A stretch of 64,000 nucleotides of DNA from a cyanobacterium endosymbiont of Rhopalodia gibberula (GCF_003574135.1 NZ_AP018341.1:1674001-1738000); one strand, 5' to 3'. Numbered from the stretch's first letter, positions 1 to 10,294 are shown. Translations and numbers: made by a program. The notes: generated by a model not told the origin, from the letters alone.

Positions 1-317
1 ATAATTAGAGCTTAAAATAGACTACTTTTAAAATAAATCTAAGTATACTTTTAGGGTAAAAAAATTAGTGCAGTAGTTAAAAACCACACTAATTTAAGAA
101 AACTTAACAAATAATATAAAGAAAATAAATTAGAAATAGAGAAAATAGAATAGTTTTTTAAAAAAATTTATTAATTTAATTTTTATTGAAATGGTATATT
201 ATCACTTAAGACTAAGTTAAGAAGCTTCAACAATTTTTTCGATTCAAGAGGAAGATTTGAGACTACAATAGCCAAGGTGAGATAGAGACGGTGGCTTAAC
301 TCTAGGAAGTAATATTT

Positions 318-1376
318 ATGGGTGAATCAGAGAAAATACCAGTCGGGATTATTGGAGCTTCAGGGTACGGTGGTATACAACTGGTGCGGATATTACTAGA
401 ACATCCAAATATAGATATTGTCTATCTTGGAGGAAGTAGAAGTGCAGGAAAACCCTATTGGGATCTCTACCCCCATTTAGTACATCGCTTTGATCTGACT
501 ATCGAACCTATCGATATAGATGTGGTAGCTTCCCGTTGTGAAGTAGTATTTTTGGGACTTCCAAATGGACTGGCTTGCGAACTAGTCCCCAAATTACTGG
601 TAAAAGGCTGTAAAGTCCTCGATTTGTCCGCAGACTATCGTTTTCGTAATTTGGACACCTACACTGCCTGGTACAACAAGGACCGCACTGATCACGAAAC
701 CGCAATTCAATCTGTCTATGGGCTTCCTGAATTGTACCAAGAAGAAATTAAATCTACTTCTTTGGTTGGATGTCCTGGATGTTACCCTACAGCCAGTTTG
801 ATGGCTTTATCTCCCCTCCTCAAACAAGGCTTAATTCTTCCTGAAACCGCTATTATTGACGCTAAGTCAGGAACATCGGGGGGGGGACGTCAAGCTAAAA
901 CTCATCTCTTACTCGCAGAAGCACAGGGGTCATTCATGGCTTACGAAGTAGCTAAACATCGCCACACACCAGAGATTGAACAAATTTGTTCCGATTTAGC
1001 TGGGCATGAAGTTCGGGTTCAGTTTACTCCCCATTTACTCCCCATGGTCCGAGGTATTCTAGCAACGGTTTATGCATCTCTGCGAGATCCTGGGCTAGTT
1101 AGAGATGATATTCTAACCATTTATAGTGCATTTTACCGTTCTTTCCCCTTCGTAAAAATTCTACCTCACGGTATTTATCCTCAAACCAAATGGGCCTGGG
1201 GAACTAATCTTTGTTACATTGGAGTTGAAACAGATCCCCATACTGATCGTGTCATCGTTATGTCTGCTATTGATAACCTAGTCAAGGGTCAAGCAGGACA
1301 GGCGGTGCAATGTTTGAACCTAATGATGGGTTGGGATCAGACCTTAGGACTACCTCAATTGTGTTTTTATCCCTAA
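318..1376 (+). CDS. argC: N-acetyl-gamma-glutamyl-phosphate reductase
   Basis: ArgC reduces N-acetyl-glutamyl phosphate to the semialdehyde with NADPH, the third step of arginine synthesis in the cytosol. The 352-residue protein is of normal family length. It opens with the Rossmann loop GASGYGG (about residues 13-19) and carries the active-site cysteine in [10 protein letters not shown] (Cys155), followed by the glycine-rich SGTSGGGR segment. The start has an AGGA ribosome site about 10 bases upstream. It stands alone, with no other arg gene nearby, which is usual in cyanobacteria. A 20-base stretch of its 5' end recurs exactly at 9469-9488. The family assignment is firm. Confidence 0.96.
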   Translation: MGESEKIPVGIIGASGYGGIQLVRILLEHPNIDIVYLGGSRSAGKPYWDLYPHLVHRFDLTIEPIDIDVVASRCEVVFLGLPNGLACELVPKLLVKGCKVLDLSADYRFRNLDTYTAWYNKDRTDHETAIQSVYGLPELYQEEIKSTSLVGCPGCYPTASLMALSPLLKQGLILPETAIIDAKSGTSGGGRQAKTHLLLAEAQGSFMAYEVAKHRHTPEIEQICSDLAGHEVRVQFTPHLLPMVRGILATVYASLRDPGLVRDDILTIYSAFYRSFPFVKILPHGIYPQTKWAWGTNLCYIGVETDPHTDRVIVMSAIDNLVKGQAGQAVQCLNLMMGWDQTLGLPQLCFYP

Positions 1377-2182
1377 TAAGAAACAGGCGATGGCAACAAT
1401 TTTAGTTTTCTATTGACCTTGACAATGTCGATTCGTGCTCCAGATGAGGAATTTTTGAGGAATCGTTGATGGACTTGATTCTTTACAGGATTTAGGTTTT
1501 ATTGTCTTAATGTTTTAATCCTATTTTTCAGTTTGCTAGTAATTATCGTTATCACACCTATGATTACTATACAGTTGATCTCCTTTTAGGCAGAAATGAA
1601 GCTTTTGAAAAATTGTATAAAAGAAGCCTATAAGCTTAACTTTGAAGTTATTTAAGATGTTTTTTATTCTTAGCATTGTATTTTTCTGAGCTATATAGTC
1701 AATTCATAGTGGAGCGTCCAATTAATATGAATGAGAGTAAATTTTGGCCTCTGCGTGGGAGCACTATACTCCAAACAATAGAGACACATTAAAATCATAG
1801 AGAGATTCCACAGTGTCTTAGCGTCGAGATGAAAATATGGTCAGGGCTTGAGATAAAGCTATAGAAACTGGAACACAATGAGTCTAACTAACGTCTGGAA
1901 ATAGGCTAAAAAATCAAAGGACGAACCTCGAGTTTGGGACAGTTAGGATATGTATCCATAGACCGCGCTAGATAGTCGAAAACGCGGAAAAACCAGAAAA
2001 GGGTAAAAGAGTTTTTCTAGTAGTTAAAGAGCTATATATTCACAGTTGATCAATAGTTTGCAATTTTAACTGTGAAGACGTTTAAACAAAAGTAGATAAA
2101 AGGCAATTTCTTATTTAAAAAGGACCGGTAGAGCAGCAAGGGAGCCTGTGCTGTTACCTCAGGTAGCTTGTCGGGAGTTATA
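1377..2182. other. Gene-poor stretch, probable gene decay
   Basis: No intact gene is visible. Short stop-interrupted open stretches remain on the plus strand, for example 1500-1640 and 1890-2040. The base composition there is less AT-rich than in true spacers, which fits an eroded gene. I cannot name the ancestor. Confidence 0.35.
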
Positions 2183-3250
2183 TCAAGAATCAAATCGTGA
2201 TTTGAACCATTGTTGAACTAAACCAAATTTTTGAGAATTTCTCTGCTGACGCAGTTGGTATTTTTCGTAAGCGCCATTAAGACGAGCTGTAACATAATGA
2301 GCTAGGGGATGTTGAGTTCGATCAGGATGCCAAAGACGAATTAAACCCTTATAAGTTTGCTCAACCTGCAACGAAGTGGGGAAAGGATGAAGGTCTAAAA
2401 CTTTCCACCAAGGAGATGACTCATCAAAGAGTGCACGGTTAAGGGGAAGTGGGTGTTCACTCACAATAGGTTGCAACCGTCCCCAAGGTGTTCCATAAAA
2501 CACTTGATAAATAGTTTTGAGGTTATTTAACCCTAGACGTTGGGTAGCTTGATGATGCCATTTCCGAAATCTGTCGATAGTTTCTTGGTTCCAAAAAGAC
2601 TGATCCTTTTTGGCTAAAGATTCTAGGATCAACTTTAGAGTTCTTTGAGGTTCAGGCAAATTCCATAACCATAATAATTCTGGTACAACTTGAGTGGCGA
2701 GAGGAAAATTTTTCCACTCCCAATAATTAACACCAGGTTTTGCTAATCTTTGGCGGTAAAAAATATACCACCCTTTTTCCCATAGACATGCTAAAGGAGT
2801 CATAAGAGGGCTAGCTAAAGAATAAGCTTGTCCACGCAGAGAACTTTGGGGAGCATCTTCTAATAGACACGCTAAAGGAGTCATAAGAGGGCTAGCTAAA
2901 GAATAAGCTTGTCCACGCAGAGAACTTTGGGGAGCATCTTCTAATAGACACGCTAAAGGAGTCATAAGAGGGCTAGCTAAAGAATAAGCTTGTCCACGCA
3001 GAGAACTTTGGGGAGCATCTTCTAATAGACACGCTAAAGGAGTCATAAGAGGGCTAGCTAAAGGATAAGCTTGTCCACGCAGAGAACTTTGGGGAGCATC
3101 TTCCAATAAACAAGTTAGTCGTCTAAATTGGCCCTCAAGACCTTTGTTTGAAGACTTAGACGAAGATAATAGCCAACAAATACCACAGAAAATAATGGTA
3201 AAGAGCAACAAGTTCTGGAGTAAATCTCCGACAAACGTTAAAAAATTCAT
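2183..3250 (-). CDS. Membrane-anchored J-domain-like protein with tandem repeat
   Basis: The 355-residue protein has an N-terminal membrane segment (about residues 8-28), a repeat region (about 45-155) and a C-terminal J-like domain (about 280-345) with the HPD tripeptide in LIRLWHPDRTQHP. J domains stimulate DnaK ATPase through HPD, so it may recruit DnaK to a membrane; that role is inferred. The repeat is a 27-residue unit containing LLEDAPQSSLRGQAY in about four copies, encoded by an 81-bp DNA tandem. The middle (residues 160-270) is unassigned. The repeat keeps the frame open. The repeat region looks like a recent insertion rather than part of the family fold. Confidence 0.7.
   Translation of the reverse strand: MNFLTFVGDLLQNLLLFTIIFCGICWLLSSSKSSNKGLEGQFRRLTCLLEDAPQSSLRGQAYPLASPLMTPLACLLEDAPQSSLRGQAYSLASPLMTPLACLLEDAPQSSLRGQAYSLASPLMTPLACLLEDAPQSSLRGQAYSLASPLMTPLACLWEKGWYIFYRQRLAKPGVNYWEWKNFPLATQVVPELLWLWNLPEPQRTLKLILESLAKKDQSFWNQETIDRFRKWHHQATQRLGLNNLKTIYQVFYGTPWGRLQPIVSEHPLPLNRALFDESSPWWKVLDLHPFPTSLQVEQTYKGLIRLWHPDRTQHPLAHYVTARLNGAYEKYQLRQQRNSQKFGLVQQWFKSRFDS
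2790..3113. repeat. 81-bp tandem repeat, four copies
   Basis: Four head-to-tail 81-bp units begin at 2790, 2871, 2952 and 3033. By eye the first three agree at almost every base, and the fourth differs at a few positions near its ends. The period is a multiple of three, so each unit adds 27 residues to the J-domain-like protein without shifting the frame. The near-identity points to recent slippage or unequal recombination. Confidence 0.93.
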
Positions 3251-3625
3251 GATTCAGATAATCAATAATATTCAACGCTCGCAAAAAAAGACGAGCAGGA
3301 AATATTCTTAACTTTATATCATATTTGACCTTGAAAAATCACCCAAAATTTGGTCAACAAAGATTACGAAATATTAACTGTAAACCAAATTGTTATCTCC
3401 ATTCTTGGCGATAATTACTAATGTCAATTTTTTTTAAAAATAATAGAAATACTAATATCTCTTATTGAGAAGACTACAGTCAAAGTCATATCGATATCTA
3501 TCGTAATAGATCTAAAGCCAGTAGAAGCTAAAGTTATAAAGTTCGTTTTCGTAGATGTCTGATTTATTTTTTATCAAAGATCGGCAGGTTAAATTATTTA
3601 AGAAATTGAGGCTGGTCCCCTGTTA

Positions 3626-3680
3626 TTTATTGACTTTTCTAGTTTATCTTCTAACAAGATAAACTAGAAAAGTCAATAAA
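3626..3680. promoter_or_regulatory. Perfect 25-bp hairpin in the crtH leader
   Basis: Arms 3626-3650 and 3656-3680 are exactly complementary around the 5-base loop CTAAC. It lies between two divergent genes and ends 20-38 bases before the possible crtH starts. It cannot be the terminator of either present neighbour. It may be the terminator of a lost plus-strand gene, or a leader structure affecting crtH. Confidence 0.75.
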
Positions 3681-3718
3681 TTGTTATCGTAACTGAGGAT
3701 ATGGATGACGGAGAAACA

Positions 3719-5263
3719 ATGATCGGACAAAACGAGCCTTCAACAAGGGTATCTACAAGCAGGGGGAAGACTCCGGACTATGATGTCATTGTGATTGGCT
3801 CAGGAATTGGAGGGTTAGTCACTGCCACTCAGTTAGCAGCCAGGGGAGCAAAAGTCCTAGTATTAGAACGGTATTTAATTCCTGGAGGAAGTGCGGGATA
3901 TTTTGAACGGGAAGGATATCGTTTTGATGTGGGTGCGTCTATGATTTTTGGGTTTGGTAGCGAAGGAACGACCAACTTACTCACTCGTGCCCTAGAAGCC
4001 GTTGACGTTGGTTTGGAAACAATTGAAGATCTTGTACAGATTCATTATCATTTGCCTCAAGGATTAGACCTAAAAGTTCATCGAGACTATGAGAAATTTT
4101 TAGAAGAATTAATCACTAAATTTCCGCAAGAAAGAACAGGAATTCGCCGTTTTTACGATGAATGTTGGAAAGTATTTAATTGTCTTAATTCTATGGAGTT
4201 ACTTTCCTTAGAAGAACCTCGTTACTTAACACGGGTCTTTTTCCAAAATCCTAGGGCCTGTTTGGAGTTGATTAAATATTTACCGCAAAATGTGGGAGAA
4301 ATTGCCAGACGCTACATCAGTGATCTCCAACTATTAAAATTCATTGATATAGAATGTTACTGCTGGTCAGTGGTTCGGTCTGATCTCACCCCGATGATCA
4401 ATGCGGGGATGGTATTTTCTGACCGTCATTATGGAGGAATTAATTATCCTAAAGGGGGAGTAGGACAAATTGCCCAGAAATTAGTGGAAGGACTTGAAAA
4501 AGTGAGGGGAAAAATTCAGTATAAGGCTAGAGTTACCAAAATTTTGCTAGAAAAGAAGAAAGCGGTGGGCGTAGAATTAGCCAGCGGTCAACAATATTTT
4601 GCTAAGCATATTGTTTCTAATGCCACTCGCTGGGATACTTTTGAAAAATTATTGCCCTCCAAAGTAATGCCGACTAGGGAAAAACGATGGAGGAATCGTT
4701 ATCAAAAATCCCCCAGTTTTCTCAGTTTACATTTAGGAGTTAAAGCTGATTTGTTGCCTCCTCAAACCGAATGTCATCACATTTTGTTGGAAAATTGGGA
4801 TAAGATGGAAGCTGAACAGGGAACGATTTTTGTTTCTATTCCTACGCTTCTTGATCCGAGTTTAGCTCCTCGTGATCGTCATATTATCCACATATTTACC
4901 CCAAGCTGGATTAAAGGATGGCAAGGACTTTCTGCTAGAGAATACCAAAAACAAAAAAAAAGAGCTACTAATGACTTAATTGAAAGGTTAGAGGCAATTT
5001 TTCCAGGTTTAAACCAAGCTTTAGACCATAAAGAAGTGGGAACTCCCCGTACTCATCGACGGTTTTTAGGACGAGATGACGGAACCTATGGACCCATTCC
5101 AAAGCGGAAATTAGCAGGGTTGTGGGGGATGCCTTTTAACCAAACTACAATTACTGGACTTTATTGTGTGGGAGACAGCACTTTTCCCGGACAAGGGTTA
5201 AATGCAGTTGCCTTCTCAGGGTTTGCTTGCAGCCATCTTATCTCCGTTGATCTAGGTTTATAA
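3719..5263 (+). CDS. crtH: Prolycopene (carotenoid) isomerase
   Basis: CrtH converts poly-cis prolycopene to all-trans lycopene in the cyanobacterial carotenoid pathway. The protein begins with the FAD-binding motif VIVIGSGIGGL and ends with the flavin-contact motif GLYCVGDSTFPGQG, both typical of the CrtISO branch of the phytoene desaturase superfamily. About 514 residues is normal. I favour the ATG at 3719, which has GGAG five bases upstream; the in-frame ATG at 3701 would add six residues. No other carotenoid gene is adjacent. It is notable that the gene is open in a genome where a chlorophyll gene nearby is dead. CrtO-type ketolase is less likely from the sequence. Confidence 0.88.
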   Translation: MIGQNEPSTRVSTSRGKTPDYDVIVIGSGIGGLVTATQLAARGAKVLVLERYLIPGGSAGYFEREGYRFDVGASMIFGFGSEGTTNLLTRALEAVDVGLETIEDLVQIHYHLPQGLDLKVHRDYEKFLEELITKFPQERTGIRRFYDECWKVFNCLNSMELLSLEEPRYLTRVFFQNPRACLELIKYLPQNVGEIARRYISDLQLLKFIDIECYCWSVVRSDLTPMINAGMVFSDRHYGGINYPKGGVGQIAQKLVEGLEKVRGKIQYKARVTKILLEKKKAVGVELASGQQYFAKHIVSNATRWDTFEKLLPSKVMPTREKRWRNRYQKSPSFLSLHLGVKADLLPPQTECHHILLENWDKMEAEQGTIFVSIPTLLDPSLAPRDRHIIHIFTPSWIKGWQGLSAREYQKQKKRATNDLIERLEAIFPGLNQALDHKEVGTPRTHRRFLGRDDGTYGPIPKRKLAGLWGMPFNQTTITGLYCVGDSTFPGQGLNAVAFSGFACSHLISVDLGL

Positions 5264-6660
5264 CATTTTTCCTGGAAAACTATTCTATAACGTATTTAGT
5301 TATTTATTGTCATGATTGAAGTCTAAACACAATTGAATATAACCAAAAATTTCTTAGTGCCCTAGACATTCAATCAAAATAAGTGGAGCAAAAAACTATT
5401 TTAAGTCATCAGTGAATGGTTAATAGCCAACAGCGACCCATTAATAATAACTGTTTACTACAGATTGTTCATTCAATTCCTAGACACAAAGTACTATTAA
5501 AGTGCCATATTCTAGAAAATTAGATAATTTATAACAATACATTATTCATGCTATTCAAACTATTGTTGATTAAAAGGTGACACCATCAAGTACTGGTACC
5601 ATTGTTACTAAGATATATAATTAGCAACTATTTTGAATTTATTAGCCGGACAGCTAGGTATATGTTTCAAGTTTCTCAGTAAATCCTGTCATGGTTGATA
5701 TTTCAACCTGGAATCGACAGACCAATCCGAACCACTCAAAGTGAGGACAATTATTAGTTTATCTAAAACCATCAATGATATTTGATCATACAATTCTACT
5801 AAAATTTTGAAATAATCATTTCTAGAAAAGAAAAGACATTTAATAAAAAAATTAATGTGATTGCAATTTAACAAAAAAAATCTCTATTTGATTGGATAGG
5901 AATTGTTTATTATTTTAGTTATTTAAAATAATCTATCACCAGTAATTTATCTTTAAAAGATAATCCTACTAATTACTCTTTAGTAGAAACATCTATAGTT
6001 CTTAAGATAAAAATCTATACTTAAATTTTAGTGGATAATCACTCGTAGACAACTTTTAGAAAACAACAACGAATCAATAATGTTGATTAGTTGTTGTTAG
6101 AAATAACAACCTAAACTAAGTAAAAGAACAAATCTACACTTAAAACATAAAATTTTGATGTCAGAAAAATTAACGTTTTATCTTCACCTTAGCTAATCCT
6201 AAGATTTTAATTAAAGAAATGACAGGTAAATCACAAAAAACAAAGACAAATATCAATTTTTGAATTTAGAAGTTAGCTTTAATCAGCTACTATCGGGGAG
6301 TTAAACTACTCATTTTACTTTTTTGAAGTCTACAAAAGATGTTAATTTAATGAAAAAATATTCGACATATATAGTATTTTTGAGAACTTTAACTACTTCT
6401 GTATCCCTAAAAAAAATATAAAAAAGCTATATGAAAACCTCTCAAGCTATTGTCAACTTACGTGATTTTAGTCGATGTTTTCATCATAATGTAAGCCATT
6501 ATTTTGATGGGCAAATTTTGACATACTCTCTTGAACCTTTTTAAGGATAAAAATTGGGGATTTGCACGGCGATTATGGCGATTATTAATATTAGCTTAGT
6601 TTTAGCTTTCTCCAAAAAAGAGTATTATTACTTAATAACATAATTAAAATAACTCATAAA
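5264..6660. other. 1.4-kb gene desert
   Basis: Very AT-rich, with frequent stops in all frames. It contains a hairpin at 6062-6098 and a short open stretch at about 6431-6541 with no recognisable product. No intact gene is seen. Confidence 0.5.
6062..6098. terminator. Orphan hairpin
   Basis: Arms 6062-6077 and 6083-6098 pair over 16 positions with one G-A mismatch around a 5-base loop. It sits far from any gene end, so it may mark the end of a deleted gene. Confidence 0.5.
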
Positions 6661-6689
6661 TTAATAGGTAATTTTGAATACGGTATAAT
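6661..6689 (+). promoter_or_regulatory. Putative sigma-70 promoter for the ABC1 kinase gene
   Basis: TTAATA at 6661-6666 and a consensus TATAAT at 6684-6689 are separated by 17 bases, about 45 bases before the start at 6734. In such AT-rich DNA, chance matches are common. Confidence 0.4.
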
Positions 6690-6733
6690 TGTTGTAGGAT
6701 TAAGTCATTACTTAATAACTATCTTCAATTTTT

Positions 6734-8422
6734 ATGTTTACCCAGAGAGTATTGTCTAAATCGCCACGTTGGCAACGATCTAAACTTTCTCCTATGATGC
6801 GTCAATGGGAGATTTTTGGGGTTAGTTTTAAATTTTTTTTAGGGTTAAGATGGGATAAACTAATTCGGAATAATTCCTCTAAACGTAGACACAAACGTGC
6901 AAAATGGTTGGTGAAAAACTTGTTAGAATTAGGTCCAACATTTATTAAAATCGGCCAATCCCTTTCTACCCGTGTTGATCTTATTCCCTTTGAATATATT
7001 CAGGAATTGAGTCAATTACAAGATCGGGTTCCTCATTTTAATTCCAATGAGGCAATCAACACAATAGAAACTGAACTGGGCAAGTCAATTGATGAGTTAT
7101 TTAAGGACTTTGATTCAATCCCCCTGGCCTCAGCAAGTTTAGGACAAGTTCATCGCGCTAAATTATATACAGGACAAGAAGTTGTTGTTAAAGTTCAACG
7201 GACTGGATTAGAAAAAATTTTTAATTTAGATTTTGAAATTCTACATCGTTTAATTCGTTTACTTAATCGCTATCTTTCTAATTTTAGACAATATCAGCTT
7301 GAAGAAATTTACAAAGAGTTTTTTGAGCTTTTATTTCAAGAAATAGATTATATCCGTGAAGGTAAAAATGCCGAGCGGTTTCAAAAAAACTTCAAACGCT
7401 ACTCACAAATTAAAGTTCCTAAAGTTTATTGGAAATATACTACTAAAAAAATCTTAGTACTAGAATATCTTCCGGGAATTAAAGTAGATGATCGTACCAC
7501 TTTAAAGAATAATGGAATTAATTTAGATAGTATTATTCAACTAGGAATTTGTTCTTATCTCAAACAATTATTAATTGATGGCTTTTTTCAATCCGATCCC
7601 CATCCTGGAAATATGGCTGTAAGTAAAAGAGGGGAGTTAATTTTTTATGATTTTGGTTCTATGGCAGAAGTTAAATTGATGGCCAAAGAACAAATGGTTC
7701 AAGCATTTTTTGCTGTCTTGAAAAGAGATACAGATAAAGTAGTTGAAACTTTAGTCTATATGGGGTTAATTGAACCTTTGAAAGATATGAGTTCTATCAA
7801 ACGGATTGTTGGATTTATATTGGAAAATTTTCGAGATAAACCGGTAGATGTTAAAGCATTTGAAGTGATTAGCGATGAAGTATATTTAATGTTCAAAAAA
7901 CAACCCTTCCGTTTGCCGCCTCAGATGACGTTTATTATTAAATCTTTAACTACCCTCGATGGTATTGCTCGTGTACTAGATCCTCAATATAACTTGTTAG
8001 CAGCAAGCAAACCTTTTGTTAAAAGTATTGCCTTAAGTAATGGACAAGGAATAATTATTAATGCCACAGCTCAACAAGCAAAAGACTTTATCAAAAAAAC
8101 CTGGCAAAATCCGAATTCAACTAATCGATTAATGCAAAAACTAGTCCAAAGAGTTGATCAAGGAGAACTGCAATTTCAGATTAGTTCTCTAGAAAATAAA
8201 AGAAACCTTAAACTTATTAGTTTAGGAATTAAATGCCTGATTTATACTTGTTTAACAGGATTTACTTTGTTATCAACTTTTATATTAGTCATCACCACAT
8301 ATATTAAATTTGCTGTAATTGGTTTCGGATTATCAGGGTTATTTGGTTTATTTTTTTTGCGTTCCATGGTTGCTTTAATGAATCAGGAAAAAATCAACAA
8401 TTCTATTGATAAAAAAAGTTAG
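6734..8422 (+). CDS. ABC1/UbiB (AarF) family atypical kinase
   Basis: A 562-residue ABC1-family protein. It shows the family KxGQ motif in FIKIGQSLSTR, the alanine-rich loop in PLASASLGQVHRAKL, the catalytic-loop sequence DPHPGNM and the metal-binding YDFGS. Two hydrophobic segments near the C terminus (about 490-545) should anchor it in a membrane. Family members are linked to quinone and lipid metabolism in bacteria and plastids; the substrate here cannot be told. Its stop codon lies inside a terminator hairpin, and the next gene is convergent. Cyanobacteria usually carry several paralogues, so no specific symbol is given. Confidence 0.9.
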   Translation: MFTQRVLSKSPRWQRSKLSPMMRQWEIFGVSFKFFLGLRWDKLIRNNSSKRRHKRAKWLVKNLLELGPTFIKIGQSLSTRVDLIPFEYIQELSQLQDRVPHFNSNEAINTIETELGKSIDELFKDFDSIPLASASLGQVHRAKLYTGQEVVVKVQRTGLEKIFNLDFEILHRLIRLLNRYLSNFRQYQLEEIYKEFFELLFQEIDYIREGKNAERFQKNFKRYSQIKVPKVYWKYTTKKILVLEYLPGIKVDDRTTLKNNGINLDSIIQLGICSYLKQLLIDGFFQSDPHPGNMAVSKRGELIFYDFGSMAEVKLMAKEQMVQAFFAVLKRDTDKVVETLVYMGLIEPLKDMSSIKRIVGFILENFRDKPVDVKAFEVISDEVYLMFKKQPFRLPPQMTFIIKSLTTLDGIARVLDPQYNLLAASKPFVKSIALSNGQGIIINATAQQAKDFIKKTWQNPNSTNRLMQKLVQRVDQGELQFQISSLENKRNLKLISLGIKCLIYTCLTGFTLLSTFILVITTYIKFAVIGFGLSGLFGLFFLRSMVALMNQEKINNSIDKKS

Positions 8423-8437
8423 CTCATCAACTTTTTT
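8412..8437. terminator. Bidirectional terminator of convergent genes
   Basis: A 9-bp stem (8412-8420 with 8429-8437) is flanked by runs of A and T. It overlaps the stop codon of the plus-strand kinase gene and lies just past the stop of the minus-strand gene at 8464. Confidence 0.75.
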
Positions 8438-8463
8438 CTTTTGTCTTTTTTTATGTAGAATCA

Positions 8464-9339
8464 CTATTCATGCCAACTCGAACGCCAGGCAGTTTCGGCT
8501 TCCACTTTTGCGTATTCCTGTTGTGCTTGACGATAACTTTGATGTATTTTTTTCAATTTTTCTAAAAAATTACGAATCTCTTTTCGTTTCAAACTTAAAG
8601 TCGCATTAGCAAAGACTATTTCTGATAATTGTAACTGAATAGCAGAAAATCTAGTAATTTCTGATTCAGATTCTTCTCCTTTTTCCTTTTTTTCTCGATT
8701 AGTCTCCACTAACAAATTAATGATGTTAGGTGTTCTCCCAGCAGACAGTTCTCCCTCTTCAGCTTTAAAAGTCATTTCTAATAACTGAGAAGGCAAATCA
8801 GTAGGAATAATTTGAGCTTGCTGCAAATAATTATTTGCTTCTTTAGAAAGATTTTCTAAAGTATCATTAATTCTCTGTTCTATCGTCTTACACCAGTTTA
8901 CTAACTCTTCAGGATTTTCACTTGTCAAAACTTGAGATTCTGGATCCACTTCTGAATCATCTATCTTAGATGAATGTTCTTCCTTCGATGAAGGTTTTTC
9001 TAACTCAGATAACTGAAACACTACCTGCTCCTTAACAGTAGCCTGTAGAACAGAAGAAGGAAGTTCTGAATAAAATAAAAGTTGGTCTTGAATCCCTTGA
9101 CATAATTGACGTAAATTATTTTGTAGTTTTTCCCTTTTACTAAAAGATAATTTTAAAAATTGTTCAGGATAAATTTGAGTACAAATATGATAGCAAGCTA
9201 AAATTAATTGTTGTTGAACCGATTGACTTAAAGACTCTAAGTAGTTACTATAAAGTCGATTTAATTCAAGTGCAATTTCCTTAGTTTTCTTTTCAAAGAC
9301 TGTCAGATCTTGTCGAATTTGCTGGAGAGATTTGGACAT
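8464..9339 (-). CDS. Conserved cyanobacterial coiled-coil protein
   Basis: I do not recognise a characterised family. The 291-residue product is soluble, rich in Glu, Lys and Gln, and probably largely helical. Likely coiled coils lie at the N terminus (about 5-50) and C terminus (about 235-285), around an acidic centre (about 110-135). It has no membrane segment or signal peptide. Codon use resembles its neighbours and the reading frame is long, so it looks real. It lies downstream of tsf, separated by a strong palindrome at 9407-9448, so it is probably transcribed separately. Confidence 0.65.
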   Translation of the reverse strand: MSKSLQQIRQDLTVFEKKTKEIALELNRLYSNYLESLSQSVQQQLILACYHICTQIYPEQFLKLSFSKREKLQNNLRQLCQGIQDQLLFYSELPSSVLQATVKEQVVFQLSELEKPSSKEEHSSKIDDSEVDPESQVLTSENPEELVNWCKTIEQRINDTLENLSKEANNYLQQAQIIPTDLPSQLLEMTFKAEEGELSAGRTPNIINLLVETNREKKEKGEESESEITRFSAIQLQLSEIVFANATLSLKRKEIRNFLEKLKKIHQSYRQAQQEYAKVEAETAWRSSWHE

Positions 9340-9406
9340 AATTTAAGATCGGTTTAGATAACTTTATAACTAATAGTTTACCTCGTAGATTTACGATTAA
9401 TGTAAG

Positions 9407-9448
9407 AAAGGCAAAAGAAATAGCAATATTGCTATTTCTTTTGCCTTT
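9407..9448. terminator. 42-bp perfect palindrome downstream of tsf
   Basis: Every base from 9407 to 9427 pairs with 9428-9448. It lies about 175 bases beyond the tsf stop on the minus strand and ahead of the next minus-strand gene, which is the position of a terminator. The spacing is longer than usual. Confidence 0.65.
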
Positions 9449-9468
9449 TACAAAAAGTCTATATAAGA

Positions 9469-9488
9469 ATTGGAGCTTCAGGGTACGG
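9469..9488 (+). repeat. 20-base exact copy of the argC 5' end
   Basis: The 20 bases 9469-9488 are identical to 351-370 inside argC, where they encode the Rossmann loop. In one frame here they read IGASGYG, then the reading continues without argC similarity. Confidence 0.7.
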
Positions 9489-9622
9489 AAGACTATTCTT
9501 TATTCTTCTTTTTTTACAGAGGATCTCTAAGGTATTCCAACTTCAGCTGACGGAGCCGATTTTATTTTTACAGAAGTTCTAATTTGAGGGGAAACTCCTT
9601 CGACTCCCCTTTCTACTATAAT

Positions 9623-10294
9623 CTACAGCTCGGAACTTATTAGACCAGTTTGTTCCGCTACTTCTTTAGCAAAATCGGTTTCCACCTTTTCAATCCCTTC
9701 TCCAAGAACAAAGCGAGTAAAACGGCGGACTTGAATATTTTCCCCTAGTTGAGAAATAGTTTGTTTAATCAACTCTTCAATATCAATGCTTTGGTCGCGA
9801 ATATAGGGTTGATTCATTAAAGATAATTCTTTGATCCGTTTGTCAATACGTCCTTGGACAATCTTTTCCTTGATGTTGTCAGGTTTATTAGCTAAGTCAT
9901 CCCGCCCCATCTCGATTTCTTTTTCCTTAGCAATGACGGCTTCTGGAATATCCGCACCTTGAATATACTCTACATTAGGACAAGCGGCAATTTGCATAGC
10001 CACATTGCGAACAAGATTTTTAAATTCATCTCTGCGAGCAACAAAGTCAGTTTCGCAGTTAACTTCTACGAGAACCCCAATGCGGCCTCCCGTGTGAATA
10101 TAACTTTCCACCAATCCTTCTGCCGTTTGTCGTCCAGATTTTTTCTCGGCTGAGGTGATCCCTTTTTGCCGTAGCCATTCTATGGCTTTAGTCATGTCGC
10201 CTCGGCTTTCTTGAAGTGCTTTCTTGCAATCCATCATGCCAGCACCCGTTTTTTCTCGAAGCTCTTTAACCTGTTTTGCTGAGATTTCCGCCAT
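9623..10294 (-). CDS. tsf: Elongation factor Ts
   Basis: EF-Ts catalyses GDP/GTP exchange on EF-Tu during translation. The 223-residue protein starts with the signature [18 protein letters not shown] and contains the second signature [12 protein letters not shown]. Its short length is typical of cyanobacteria and plastids, which lack part of the longer E. coli core. It follows rpsB on the same strand after about 390 bases, the classic rpsB-tsf order. The gap is longer than normal, so co-transcription is likely but not certain. Confidence 0.96.
   Translation of the reverse strand: MAEISAKQVKELREKTGAGMMDCKKALQESRGDMTKAIEWLRQKGITSAEKKSGRQTAEGLVESYIHTGGRIGVLVEVNCETDFVARRDEFKNLVRNVAMQIAACPNVEYIQGADIPEAVIAKEKEIEMGRDDLANKPDNIKEKIVQGRIDKRIKELSLMNQPYIRDQSIDIEELIKQTISQLGENIQVRRFTRFVLGEGIEKVETDFAKEVAEQTGLISSEL

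Noticed and set aside
2790-3113. CRISPR array
   Set aside because: Units are directly adjacent with no variable spacers, are 81 bp, and lie inside a coding frame.
5689-5874. 61-codon minus-strand open frame
   Set aside because: Residues are mostly Ile, Leu, Lys and Asn as expected by chance in AT-rich sequence; no start signals.
8406-8609. 67-codon plus-strand frame after the ABC1 kinase gene
   Set aside because: It lies antisense over the end of the gene at 8464-9339 and across a terminator hairpin, and reads as low-complexity sequence.
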